From the NCBI GenBank assembly GCA_033439685.1, contig JAUEDM010000003.1, positions 154,001 to 218,000 of the forward strand: a stretch of DNA of 64,000 bases, in the 5' to 3' direction. The translations under genes and the position numbers were made by a program. Every line of letters starts with the position of its first letter. The stretch's first letter is position 1. The notes beneath the pieces are model-generated. The model was not told the origin of the DNA, ran no database searches, and was given only the letters and a program-made list of their open reading frames with translations. This document shows positions 54,516-64,000 of the stretch, in pieces. Source of the DNA: Apodospora peruviana. Taxonomy: Eukaryota > Ascomycota > Sordariomycetes > Sordariales > Lasiosphaeriaceae.

Positions 54516-56234
54516 GCTGGGCAGCTTGGCGATAAAATGCTGGGAGGAGAGGAAGTGGATGGCGATGAAGATGATGGTTTGGCTGTCGAGGAGGATGTGA
54601 TGATACTTGGAGAAGAAGATGGAATGCGATGGGGCCGCGTGGTTGATAAAGAGGGAAGAGGAGCGGAGAGGGTGGGTGGCGGCGTGTGCGTGTGCGCTGC
54701 TGTGTCCGAGTGTCGAACGTTTGGAGATCAGTGGAGCAGCTTGAGAGCAACAACAGGTGCGGGCGGGTGGATGGGGAGGGATTGGGGGGAGGCAGAGACG
54801 AAGCGAGCTGGCTTCAGCTTGCGACTGGCTCAACTGACACCTTGAGAGGCTTCCACCTTACTGGGGGGTTGCGTTGCTGTGTGCCTGACCTGGTGACCTG
54901 CTAGGCCAATGACGCATGGTGTCAGGCAATGGCAGGGGTGGATGGAGCTTACGATCTCCCCAACTCTTGCCGGCTGCTTTACTGCGGTGCGGCGTACCTG
55001 CCTGGCCGGTCACAGTTGACTTTCTTGGCTGTGGCTCGGGTTCCCGAGACAACCATTGACACGGTGATTACATAAGATTAGCCGTTTCGGGTTTCGGGTA
55101 TCGCCAGCACATCACCGTACCCGGTGTGAAGAAAAGGCTCAAAAGCACTTCAAGCTTCATTTGCATTCCACGTAGAGTCGAGATCGAGTCACTAGTACTG
55201 TAACTTAGCTAAGTAGGTGGGTGGTGGTATTCGGAGATAATGTTCTCGAAGCTTTCATGTACCATTGGGTCGCTTCCGATATCAACAGACAGCTGTTGCT
55301 GACAGAACGCTTCCAGGTAGGTGTAACTTTGGTAGCAGGTACGTCGAGCGGTCAATTGTAGACCTCGAGTTTATGAATGTTATTTCGAGAGCTCGGGAAA
55401 GTACCGTCCAGAATGTCCCAAAATACTTTCCAAGCTCTTAAATCTCCACGCCTGCCTGGGTGTTCGAAACTTCCTGGGAGAGTTCCAGGAGCGGTATGGA
55501 TACCTGGTAGGTCGGTAGGTCGGTAGGTCGGCAGGTATCCCGAGAAAGATGTTTCCGAGAATTTCGACAGTAACTGTCCGGCTCCGGCCCAATCGGCCGT
55601 TAAAAAGACTGTACTGGTTCGAAAAACAATACCGGTAGGCCCGGCCGTCCTTCGTGGACCTGCCGCATGCACGGATTTTCTCCACCGAGTACCCTTATTC
55701 TGGGTCTTGACTCTTTCTCACCTAGGTCACTCCTTGCATCTCACGACAGGTCCAAAGGCCGGCTCACTACGATACGCAAGTGTAGATTGCCGTCTATAAT
55801 CACAGTTCGTCACGGGATTAGCTTCATGATAATTAAGGAGTAGTTGACGACGGTTACAGCACGACCATTATGCCCATCATAAGCTTTAAACAGCCGCTCT
55901 TGCTCGGGGTCTTGGTCAGATGGTGACAGGACGGTCCGGCTCGCTCACCGAGATATTGGATGGAGGGGTTGTCCCAGTGGTTCACAGATCCAGCCCTGGC
56001 TGGTGTGGCCTGAGCGACTCCGGGGCCGGCGGGGGGCAAACCCGCTACGATTGTTTTATGTGGGGTGCCATTGTAAATTTCTTTCCCCGAACTCCGCCAT
56101 TTCCCTCCCCCGCTGCCGCTGCATTCTTTTGTTCCGGCATCATAAAATCCTCAGCTATCCTCCCGCTCCCCGTTGTTCACCAATCTCTAGAAAGCCAAAC
56201 AAGTGACACTCTAAACACAACCGACATTTACACC
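54516..56234. promoter_or_regulatory. Divergent promoter region, pep4 and shm2
   Basis: The two genes are divergent and 1.7 kb apart, so both promoters lie here. A TAGGTCGG tandem repeat is at 55508-55531 and ACCTAGGT at 55720-55727. The last 150 bases before shm2 are pyrimidine-rich with a CACCAATC box near 56178. No gene is seen. Confidence 0.5.
55508..55531 (+). repeat. TAGGTCGG tandem repeat
   Basis: Three perfect 8-base units in the pep4-shm2 intergenic region, followed by a degenerate fourth. No function is evident. Confidence 0.8.
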
Positions 56235-57878
56235 ATGGCTTCCAACGGTACCAATGGCGCGCACTACGCCCTCTCCGAGACTCACAAGGCGGTTCGTGGC
56301 CTTCAACTACCCCGCTTACAACCCTCCTGGCCCTTCTAACTCACCGCCTCTAGATGCTCGAGAAGCCTTTGCTGGAGTCCGACCCCGAGGTCGCTGAGAT
56401 CATGGTGAGTTGTGTAGTTCTGTTTCAGTTCTCACAGAGCAGTATGCTAATATGAATCGGTTTTGTAGAAAAATGAGGTTCAGCGTCAACGGGAGTCCAT
56501 CATCCTCATCGCCTCCGAGAACATCACCTCTCGGGCCGTCTTCGATGCCCTCGGCTCACCCATGTCAAACAAGTACTCCGAGGGCTTGCCTGGCGCTCGC
56601 TACTATGGTGGAAACCAACATATTGACCAGATCGAGCTCCTCTGCCAGAAGCGTGCCCTCGAAGCCTTCCATCTCGACCCCGCGAAGTGGGGTGTTAATG
56701 TTCAGTGCTTGAGCGGCAGCCCTGCCAATCTCCAGGTCTACCAGGCTATCATGCCCGTCCACGGCAGACTGATGGGTCTCGACCTTCCCCACGGTGGCCA
56801 TTTGAGCCACGGTTACGCGACTCCTCAGAAGAAGTAAGCAAGCTGCTGTTTCCAAGCAGAAGGGTTGGAGCCTAACCGGTTTACTAGGATCTCTGCCGTC
56901 TCAACCTACTTCGAGACCATGCCCTACCGCGTTGATCTCGAGACCGGTATCATCGATTACGACCAGCTCGAGAAGAACGCACAGCTCTTCCGGCCCAAGG
57001 TGCTCGTTGCCGGCACGTCTGCCTACTGCCGTCTGATTGACTATGAGCGCATGCGCAAGATTGCCGACTCTGTTGGCGCTTACCTTGTTGTTGATATTGC
57101 TCACATCTCGGGTCTCGTTGCCGCCGAGGTTATCCCTTCGCCGTTCCTCTACGCTGATGTCGTCACCACCACTACGCACAAGTCCCTTCGTGGCCCTCGT
57201 GGTGCCATGATCTTTTTCCGCAAGGGTGTTCAGTCTGTCAATCCTAAGACTGGAAAGGAGACACTCTATGACTTGGAGGACAAGATCAACTTCTCCGTCT
57301 TCCCTGGCCACCAGGGTGGCCCCCACAATCACACCATCACCGCTCTTGCGGTCGCTCTCAAACAAGCTGCGACCCCCGAGTTCAAGGCGTACCAGGAGAA
57401 GGTTTGCGCCAATGCCAAGGAGCTAGAGAAGAAGTTCAAGGAATTGGGCTATACGCTCGTGTCTGGCGGCACCGATTCCCACATGGTGCTCCTTGATCTG
57501 CGTCCCATCAGCCTTGACGGCGCACGTGTCGAAGCCCTCCTTGAGCAGATCAACATTACCTGCAACAAGAACGCTGTTCCCGGCGATAAGAGCGCGCTCA
57601 CACCCGGTGGGCTGCGTATCGGCACCCCGGCTATGACCAGCCGTGGCTTTGGCGAGGCTGATTTCGACAAGGTCGCTCAATACATTGATGAGTCCATCAA
57701 GCTTTGCAAGGAGATCCAGGCCTCGTTGCCCAAGGAGGCCAACAAGCTCAAGGATTTCAAGTTCAAGGTGGCGAGCGGAGAGGTGCCTCGCATCAACGAG
57801 CTGAAGAAGGAGATTGCTGAGTGGTCCAATACATTCCCTCTCCCCGTCGAGGGTTGGAGAATGGACGCTGGTATCTAA
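56235..57878 (+). CDS. shm2: Cytosolic serine hydroxymethyltransferase
   Basis: Four exons (56235-56291, 56354-56404, 56469-56833, 56888-57878) join in phase into 487 residues. This PLP enzyme converts serine and tetrahydrofolate to glycine and 5,10-methylene-tetrahydrofolate, feeding one-carbon metabolism. Visible motifs are the folate/substrate segments RESIILIASENITSRAV and NKYSEGLPGARYYGGN, VDIAHISGLVAAEVIPSPF, the PLP lysine Lys256 in VVTTTTHKSLRGPRG, and SVFPGHQGGPHNH. The C-terminal block has TPGGLRIGTPAMTSRGF. No presequence is present, which points to the cytosolic rather than the mitochondrial isozyme. Intron 1 has a GTTCGT donor, and exon 2 begins with an in-frame ATG (MLEKPLLESDPEVAEIM), so a shorter product could also start there. 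Identity is certain. Confidence 0.97.
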
Positions 57879-59080
57879 ATATCTAGCAACGTTCTGGGCG
57901 CAGTTTTGTGGCGAATGAAGCCACATTTTCAACATAAAATAGAAGGGTGTGGGTATGGGCGTGTTTTCAACTTTGCATAGACCCGGGTGCGCTCAGGGGT
58001 GAAACTCTTGAACGACCTTGAGGGATTCTCCCAATGGGTCCAGTTCTTCTGGGAAAGGCGTGGACTCAACGACGAAATGGCATCGGGAAAATAGCGGGAA
58101 TCGGAAAAAGATCACCATTTTGCAGGCATTTCATCAGGCGTTTGCAATGTGGGTGGTTATGGTCTTCAACTAACCATATTTCGGTTTTCGGTATTCAGGC
58201 GAGGAGTTTGTTTTATGTGGTTTCAACTATATCATATATACCATTGGTTGTTTTAGATCGGCTGCTTCAACGCGGTTTATATTTCGGTCAGACAGCTATG
58301 TATCTTGTAATGTCATGACGCTGTTCGGAACGGGTGGATGATGTGCTTGGCTTTGTGTTGTGAAATATCTTCGTGTCGTTGAATCCAGTGCAAAGTCTCT
58401 GTGTCTAATTCACATTTTTGGGACAACTGTCTAATGTTTTTTCAACTCCGTCGTCGGGGTAGAGCTGTGAAATTTGGTGTTCAGGTCGACGGTTTAGGGG
58501 CTGCCACCATGTTCGGTCACCAAGTTAGGAGAATTGCCTTTCTTTTAGCCAAGTTGCGGTCTACCTATCACAGAACACTCATCTAAGTATCTTCTTGTCA
58601 GTATTGTTGAACTAGAGAGAAGGGAACCAAAAAGAAATCACCAGGTGTGCTGAGTTCGATCTGTGTGTGGCAACATTGAGTGAACTTACGCTGGCGGACA
58701 ACATACATCTTGACAGGTACGGCATTTAGGACACATATTGTTTCGGTCGGCATCATTCTTTGCAGATTTTTTGATATAGTCAGATGTACTAAAAAAATAA
58801 GAGAGGACCCGCGGGAGGCAGTTTTCAGCATGGAAGCCGGCGAAGACGTTTGCCGGTGATGCTGATGGAAAATATACAGTAGAAGCAGGAGGATGTATGG
58901 AAAAAGGTCACTTAAGAAGATGCTTCGGAACATCAAGCCAGGTGCCACACGTACAGTACTAGCAGCTCATCTGGGTAGGTAGTTGAGATGGTGGGTATCA
59001 TTTCCTCTTGCTGGTTCATTAAAATCTTGTCACACGTATATAAGGTATCTGGTAGGTTCAAAACACAAACAGACTATGAC

Positions 59081-59102
59081 ACAGACACCTTGCGGTGTCT
59101 GT
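59081..59102. repeat. Perfect hairpin ACAGACACC-TTGC-GGTGTCTGT
   Basis: Nine base pairs close a four-base TTGC loop. It stands alone in intergenic DNA about 1.2 kb past the shm2 stop. It might be a structured RNA element or chance. Confidence 0.7.
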
Positions 59103-59704
59103 CTCCTTTCGAAGCATGCGACCTAACCGGGGAAGTGAAATAAAATCAACATTAACACCAAGAACCCTAAAAAGCACCTGCAAAGAACGCCTGCTGTGGT
59201 GCATACTTATATCTCGTTTAATACGGATATATTATTTCTACTCCCCTACTATCCTTTCTTAGGCCGTTAAAATTGCCCGTCGAGCGATAATACAGACACT
59301 AATCGCCTCATGATTATACCCGAGAACATGATTAGTTAACTTTACCATCCTAGCTCACCTAAGGTATACATATCGATGCGAGGGAGTGCCTGATGGGGAT
59401 TCCGCCCAGATCGCCTTACTCTAACACCAAGCCTTGGCCCTCGTCATTCACACCAAAGACTATATATACACATCGAAAGAGTCACAAACGTTAACAACGC
59501 GCACTCCCACTATTTATTCATAGTAGACGATATCGATATGATGTGCAAAGCGTCGTCCAGTTCAAGTAGTCCCCCTGCACTCGTGGTACATATATACTTC
59601 TACGTACTAACAAATCCAGAGGGTAGGTAGGGCACCTATGTGGCGAATAAAGAAACGAAAGATGAAGAACAGTAGTAGCTACCTAGCTACCTACAGTAAT
59701 CTAC

Positions 59705-59728
59705 CACACACAAACACACACACACACA
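59705..59728 (+). repeat. CA microsatellite
   Basis: An interrupted CA repeat in the shm2-spt7 intergenic region. Confidence 0.8.
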
Positions 59729-60425
59729 AATAAACACAAACGGTTGACTCCCTCCCTTCTTCTCGAAAGTCCCGAGCGTCCATCCCATGCCAGCCACCTC
59801 GCCAGAGCCTGTTAAAGACACCAAACAAGAAACCGCGAACGCAAAAAAATAATGCCAACATTCGCTTCTTTCACCCTGCCTTGCCCTGCCCTGTCCTGCC
59901 CCAACGCTAAATGCGTACCACAAGTAAAGAATAACGCAACACAACAAGCATAATCGCAGTCATCACATCACACCCATTCCATGACTGATGAGGTATTTTC
60001 GAAGATTTGAAAAAACAGAAAAATTGGGTACAAAATTTAGAGAACAACAAGAGTGAGGCAAGACTTTCGCAAAAAGTCTTGCAAGGTATGGGTATGTAGG
60101 TACTGTACGTAATGTATATTCATATAATGCTCCGGGGTCCTGCTGCTTTTCCAGATTGCGTGTCTCGGAAGACGCGGATTCGAAAACACAAAAGTATATG
60201 CAGCTTCCCAATGTTGAACAACCCCTCAGACCTCCAGACTCGGATGTCCCAAGGGAAGGCCACTATGGGTGCACATACGCACGCTGTTTGGTTCACCGAA
60301 ACAAAAACCAACAAAAGCGCTGTCTCGGAAGCAGACAACCGCAGCAAATCCAAAAAAAAAAAAGAAATGTGGTCGCATGACAGTAATAGCAATAGCACAA
60401 GAGGTGTTGTAATATCCCTCAATCA

Positions 60426-63400
60426 TCATCTCTGCTCGAGACTCTCCGGACTCATCATCCCCACGCCGTCATCTTTATCCGTGAGGCTCGCGTTAGTTTG
60501 ACTCTGCATGCTCTCCACTCTTTCCATGGGCGGAGCAACAAGGCTACCAGCTGAGTCGCCGTTTATGAACGCCGAGCCCTTGGGCTTTTTGGACGGGGTC
60601 CCGCCCTTCTCAGGGGAAGTGTTGACGCCGCTCGCCTTGGCATCACTCCCCTGACCGGGCACAGAGTCCGGTTTCTTCTTCTTCTTTGACAAAGCAGCTT
60701 GATCCTTGGGCTTGGTCTTTGGCACCGCCGGGACGATCTTGCCAGTTGCCGGTAGTCTGACTTTCCGCCGTTGCTTGATTGGCAAGTCCTCATCCTCGAT
60801 AAGAGGTTGATCGCCATTCGCGTGGAGTTTGGCAAGGAAGAAGTTCTTGACCAGACCAATCTGCTCTTGAATGTTCTCCTTAGTGACCGGTTCCGCAGCT
60901 GGCAGAGCCTCAAAGAGATCCGAGACGGTAGTGCCAATGGTCTGCGTCTGCATCTGGTACGAATTGCGCACCCGCGACTGCAGCAGATGAAGAGGCACCG
61001 AAAGCGTGTCGAGGCCCAGTTCCCGATCAAGGCCGAGCTCTTTGAAGCCGAAGAAATCATCCCCGAGTTCCTCCGCAAAATCACCTCCAACGAACTGCTC
61101 GCTGCCGTCGTTAAACGCACCAGAGCCATCCGCACCAGCATCGTTGAGAGCGGGTCGAAGAAGATCGGCAAGGTGGGCCTTCATCCGCTCATGTATCTGC
61201 CCAAGCTTAGATCCTAATCGGTCCACATCATCTCGCGCGTAGCTTTCCAAAGACTCGATGTCATGTCCGTTTTCGTCTAACGTGTGTAACAAAATCTCTT
61301 CGCGAGTATATCGAGGCTGGAACCTAGCACCTCTTTCAGCCCAGACACCGGTGGCTGGTTTCTTTTCGGCCTCGTAAAAGACGTTGAAAGTGCGAGCAAG
61401 CTTGGAAAAGTAATCGCCGGCGATCTCCGTAATCGTGTCCAACGCAGATGGCTGCAACTCCTCGAAGCCTGCATGGTAAAAGATCTTCGCCACAGAGCGC
61501 TGCATGGCCGACCTGCACACTTCAGGCGCCATGACAGGTCCCTCTCCAGCAAGGAAATGCGGTTCTATATCGGCTTCGAAGAACGGCTCTGGATTGTATT
61601 TGGGGAATTGATTGGTGTACACCTTAAGAAGATGGTCAGTTTCAACTTGGAAAAGAAAAAGGATATCAGAGGGCTTACCTGAGTTTGGATCTGCATTTGC
61701 TTGATGACGCTGATCTTGGAGCAGAGCTTACGTGTCTCTTGCATCTGCTTGAGGTTGTCGTCAAACTTCTTAGCCAGCCGACTTTTGGGTGCGACAAAGT
61801 GGCCGCGAGGAACAACGTGGAGCTGCTCCTCATGTTGGTTGATGACTTGTCCTTCACCATCCTCGATCCACCGAAGCCTCGGGGGTATGTCCGGAATGAC
61901 AGTCTGAGGCTCATAGTAGTCCGGGACGTTCCGATCAGCCTCGTCTTCCATTCCCTGCGCCAGAGTCTCCGACTTGGCAGCATCTTTAGGCCCCGTAGCA
62001 GAAGCATCATACTGAGACGGATTTAGGACCTCATCTGACTCTCTCTGGCGTTTTAGAAACCGACGCATCCCAGCTTTGGTCCTTAGCAGAGCAGGCTCCT
62101 CAACGTTGAGCTTGTTTCCGGTGAATAATTGATAACGTTCCTTGGCAATCAGCGCGCGATCCTTTTTTGTGACCTGCTTCCAGATTTTGTACTCTTCATC
62201 TTCATATACTTGTTCCGCCGCCTCGCCAAGGGCTTGTCCCAAAGCCATGCCGTTCAATGATGGCCCATCGATGTCCATGGCGTCGACGTTGCTGACCCCA
62301 GAATGACCATTCATGCCGCTGGGAGTGATGGAGCCGATAGGAGGAGTTGCAAACCCATTACTACCGTCGACTTCGGATCCCTCTCTGTGGGATTTTGCAA
62401 GGAGTCCATTGAGTTGAAGGAGTGGCTTCTGTTCGATGTTTGGAGTGCCCTCCTTCTGATCTGACGGAGCCTTCCGCGATTTGTTGGTACCTTTGGTGCC
62501 AGCTTTGCGACCACGAGACGACATAATTGGCTCATCGTCGCTGTCTTCGCCTCCTTCATCGTCGCCACCATTCTGTTTCCGGCGCTCTTCAGCTTCGACT
62601 TCAGCCCTTGGTCGGATGGTCAGGTCGGGAATGAGCGGAATCAGCTTTTCGGCCTCCTTTCGCATGCCATTGGCCATCCGGCGCAGAGGGTGACCCATGT
62701 CTTGGTTGTACCTGAGGCAGTTGTCCCAAATCAGGTTCAGATCCGTGACGAATTCGGCCTTGGACTTGTATTGGAGTCCCTTTAACTTCTTAGTCATGGT
62801 GCCCAAGTCCATTGGCTGCTTGATGACTGCGACAAAGTTAATTTCCGGGTCACATAGGGTTATTTATGAGAATACTCACAGTTGTAGTAGTCAGGCGCAT
62901 CCCTTTTGTTGACTCGATTCAAAAACGGGGTTGAATACTCGGTGTGCGCCTTCAGCTCACTCAGCACCTTTTCAAGTGCCTCGTAAAGCTCCTCTTGTCC
63001 AACATTCTCCTCGCTGGCCCATTTACTCCTGTTTTTCCTAACTTCGTTCATGAGTGAGCGGAGCTCAGCATCGGAGGCCCGTACTTGATCGCGCTTCAAG
63101 TCTATCCGCGCGATCAGGTGCTTGAGGGTGAGACTTGAGGCGCCGAGGTTGGCATTGCTGAGCGAGCCATGGTTAGGACCCGGACCACCGTGACTTGAAT
63201 TGGGTTGGCCGGTCTTGTCCATTTCGGCCTGTAGCTGCTTCTCCGACTCTTCGAGCTGCTGCTGTTCTAGCATGGCAGTCCGGTCGTTTTCCAAGGTGTA
63301 AAAGAGGGTGTGGAAGCTCCGCTTCGCTGCCTCTTCTGTCGCATTGCGCGCGTCTTCAAGCTCTCTGCGCGCATCTTCAGATGTCTTTGCTTGCGTCTGT

Positions 63401-63969
63401 GATCCATCTTCCTTTGACTTATCCGCATGTTTCCCTGGCGACGAAACCGAGTGTACGGGCGAGCTGCCGGACTTGGACGGCGACAGCAACGACTTGGCGG
63501 CAGCATCGTTCGCATGCTTGTGCTTTAGAGCGGACGCGTCTGGGTCGTCTTCGTCTTCCTCGTCGTCGTCGTCGTCGTCGTCATCATCGCCATAGTCATC
63601 TTCGTCGATGACGCGCTTCGCCTTTTTGCGGGGCGGTTCTTGGATCGGCGCGTGGTCGGTGGTGGGAGGCAGCGATGAGGTTGGTACGGGTGGCGGTCGC
63701 ATCAGGGCGTCAATCGCGGCGCGATTGTAAGCGCCATCGTCGCCAAAGAGCATCGCGATTCTTTCCTCGCTCTTGCGATAGAGATTCGAGAAATGGGCGC
63801 GCCGGCTGTCCATCTCGACATCGGATGCCTCAGGCAGCAACGCCATGGAGGTGTCGATGGGGGTTTGGGTCCGCGCTGGACCATCGTCACCGAGATGGTG
63901 CATCCTGGCGCCGTTGACATGATGGAGCGAGGGTGGAGGCCAGGCATGCTGGCCGTTTGTGATGGACAT
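60426..63969 (-). CDS. spt7: SAGA complex subunit Spt7 (bromodomain, histone fold)
   Basis: Three exons (63969-62880, 62826-61679, 61622-60426) join in phase into 1144 residues. A disordered N-terminus with an acidic run (about 123-141) precedes a bromodomain at about 325-430: YEALEKVLSELKAHTEYSTP, DAPDYYNFIKQPMDLGTMTK, LIWDNCLRYNQDMGHPLRRM. The middle carries EDEEYKIWKQVTKKDRALIA and IPPRLRWIEDGEG, typical of Spt7. A histone-fold (bromodomain-associated) region lies at about 777-836 (RSAMQRSVAKIFYHAGFEEL; LDTITEIAGDYFSKLARTF), and then FGFKELGLDRELGLDTLSVP. Spt7 holds SAGA together and pairs with Ada1; its bromodomain reads acetylated histones. The tail is Lys/Pro-rich. Intron 1 splits the bromodomain at the NF junction. 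The start at 63969 lies 31 bases from the window edge. Confidence 0.93.
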
Positions 63970-64000
63970 TTTCGGTCCGGACTGCTTAGAAACGAGGTCG

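Larger units (their letters stand above)
57879..60425. other. Convergent 2.5-kb region between shm2 and spt7
   Basis: Both genes end here. No gene is seen; frames are short. A perfect 9-base-pair hairpin lies at 59081-59102 and a CA microsatellite at about 59705-59728. The spt7 3' UTR occupies the right end. Confidence 0.5.

Noticed and set aside
1..64000. tRNA, 5S rRNA or CRISPR features
   Set aside because: I saw no T-arm GGTTCRANNCC with matching cloverleaf, no fungal 5S sequence, and no spaced direct repeats.

Overview
The window is nuclear DNA of a filamentous ascomycete, most likely a member of the Sordariales (Sordariomycetes). The reasons are short introns (about 45 to 180 bases) with GTRNGY donors, CTAAC-type branch points and YAG acceptors, moderate GC, long regulatory intergenic stretches, and a FREQUENCY protein that is recognisably the Neurospora type along its whole length. 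I resolved 20 protein-coding genes. I found no tRNA, rRNA, CRISPR array or biosynthetic cluster.

Layout. 1-5.2 kb: a small unknown membrane protein, the CX9C protein Mdm35 and the nuclear exosome nuclease Rrp6. 5.2-13.4 kb: a 5.3-kb upstream region and the circadian clock gene frq. 13.4-26.7 kb: proteasome ATPase Rpt3, a short unknown protein, kinetochore protein Mis14, Sec14, prefoldin subunit 3 and Lst7/folliculin. 26.7-36.2 kb: gene-poor, holding a protein tyrosine phosphatase and an AT-rich, TIR-bounded relic of a DNA transposon. 36.2-48 kb: dense cell-biology genes (Fmp25, Cog3, a Ymc1-type carrier, a RINT-1/Tip20 protein, a DUF155/Mrx10-type protein). 49-64 kb: an unknown Pro/Gln/His-rich protein, vacuolar protease A (Pep4), cytosolic serine hydroxymethyltransferase and SAGA subunit Spt7.

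These are unrelated housekeeping genes, not an operon or cluster. Several share themes. Mitochondria: Mdm35, Fmp25, the Ymc1-type carrier and the Mrx10-type protein. Vesicle traffic and lipids: Sec14, Cog3 and RINT-1/Tip20. Nutrient signalling and turnover: Lst7, Pep4 and Rpt3. Three close head-to-head pairs (Fmp25/Cog3, RINT-1/Mrx10, Rpt3/unknown) probably share promoter regions.

The most interesting part is frq. Its leader carries short upstream ORFs, one of which starts 10 bases before the main ATG and overlaps it out of frame. The internal Met that starts the short FRQ isoform in Neurospora is kept (Met96). The basic cluster after the coiled coil looks weakened. The upstream DNA has a light-response-element-like pair of CGATC repeats and a CPC-1/Gcn4-type TGACTCA. 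Exon boundaries throughout were inferred by eye from splice signals and protein continuity; no transcript data were available.
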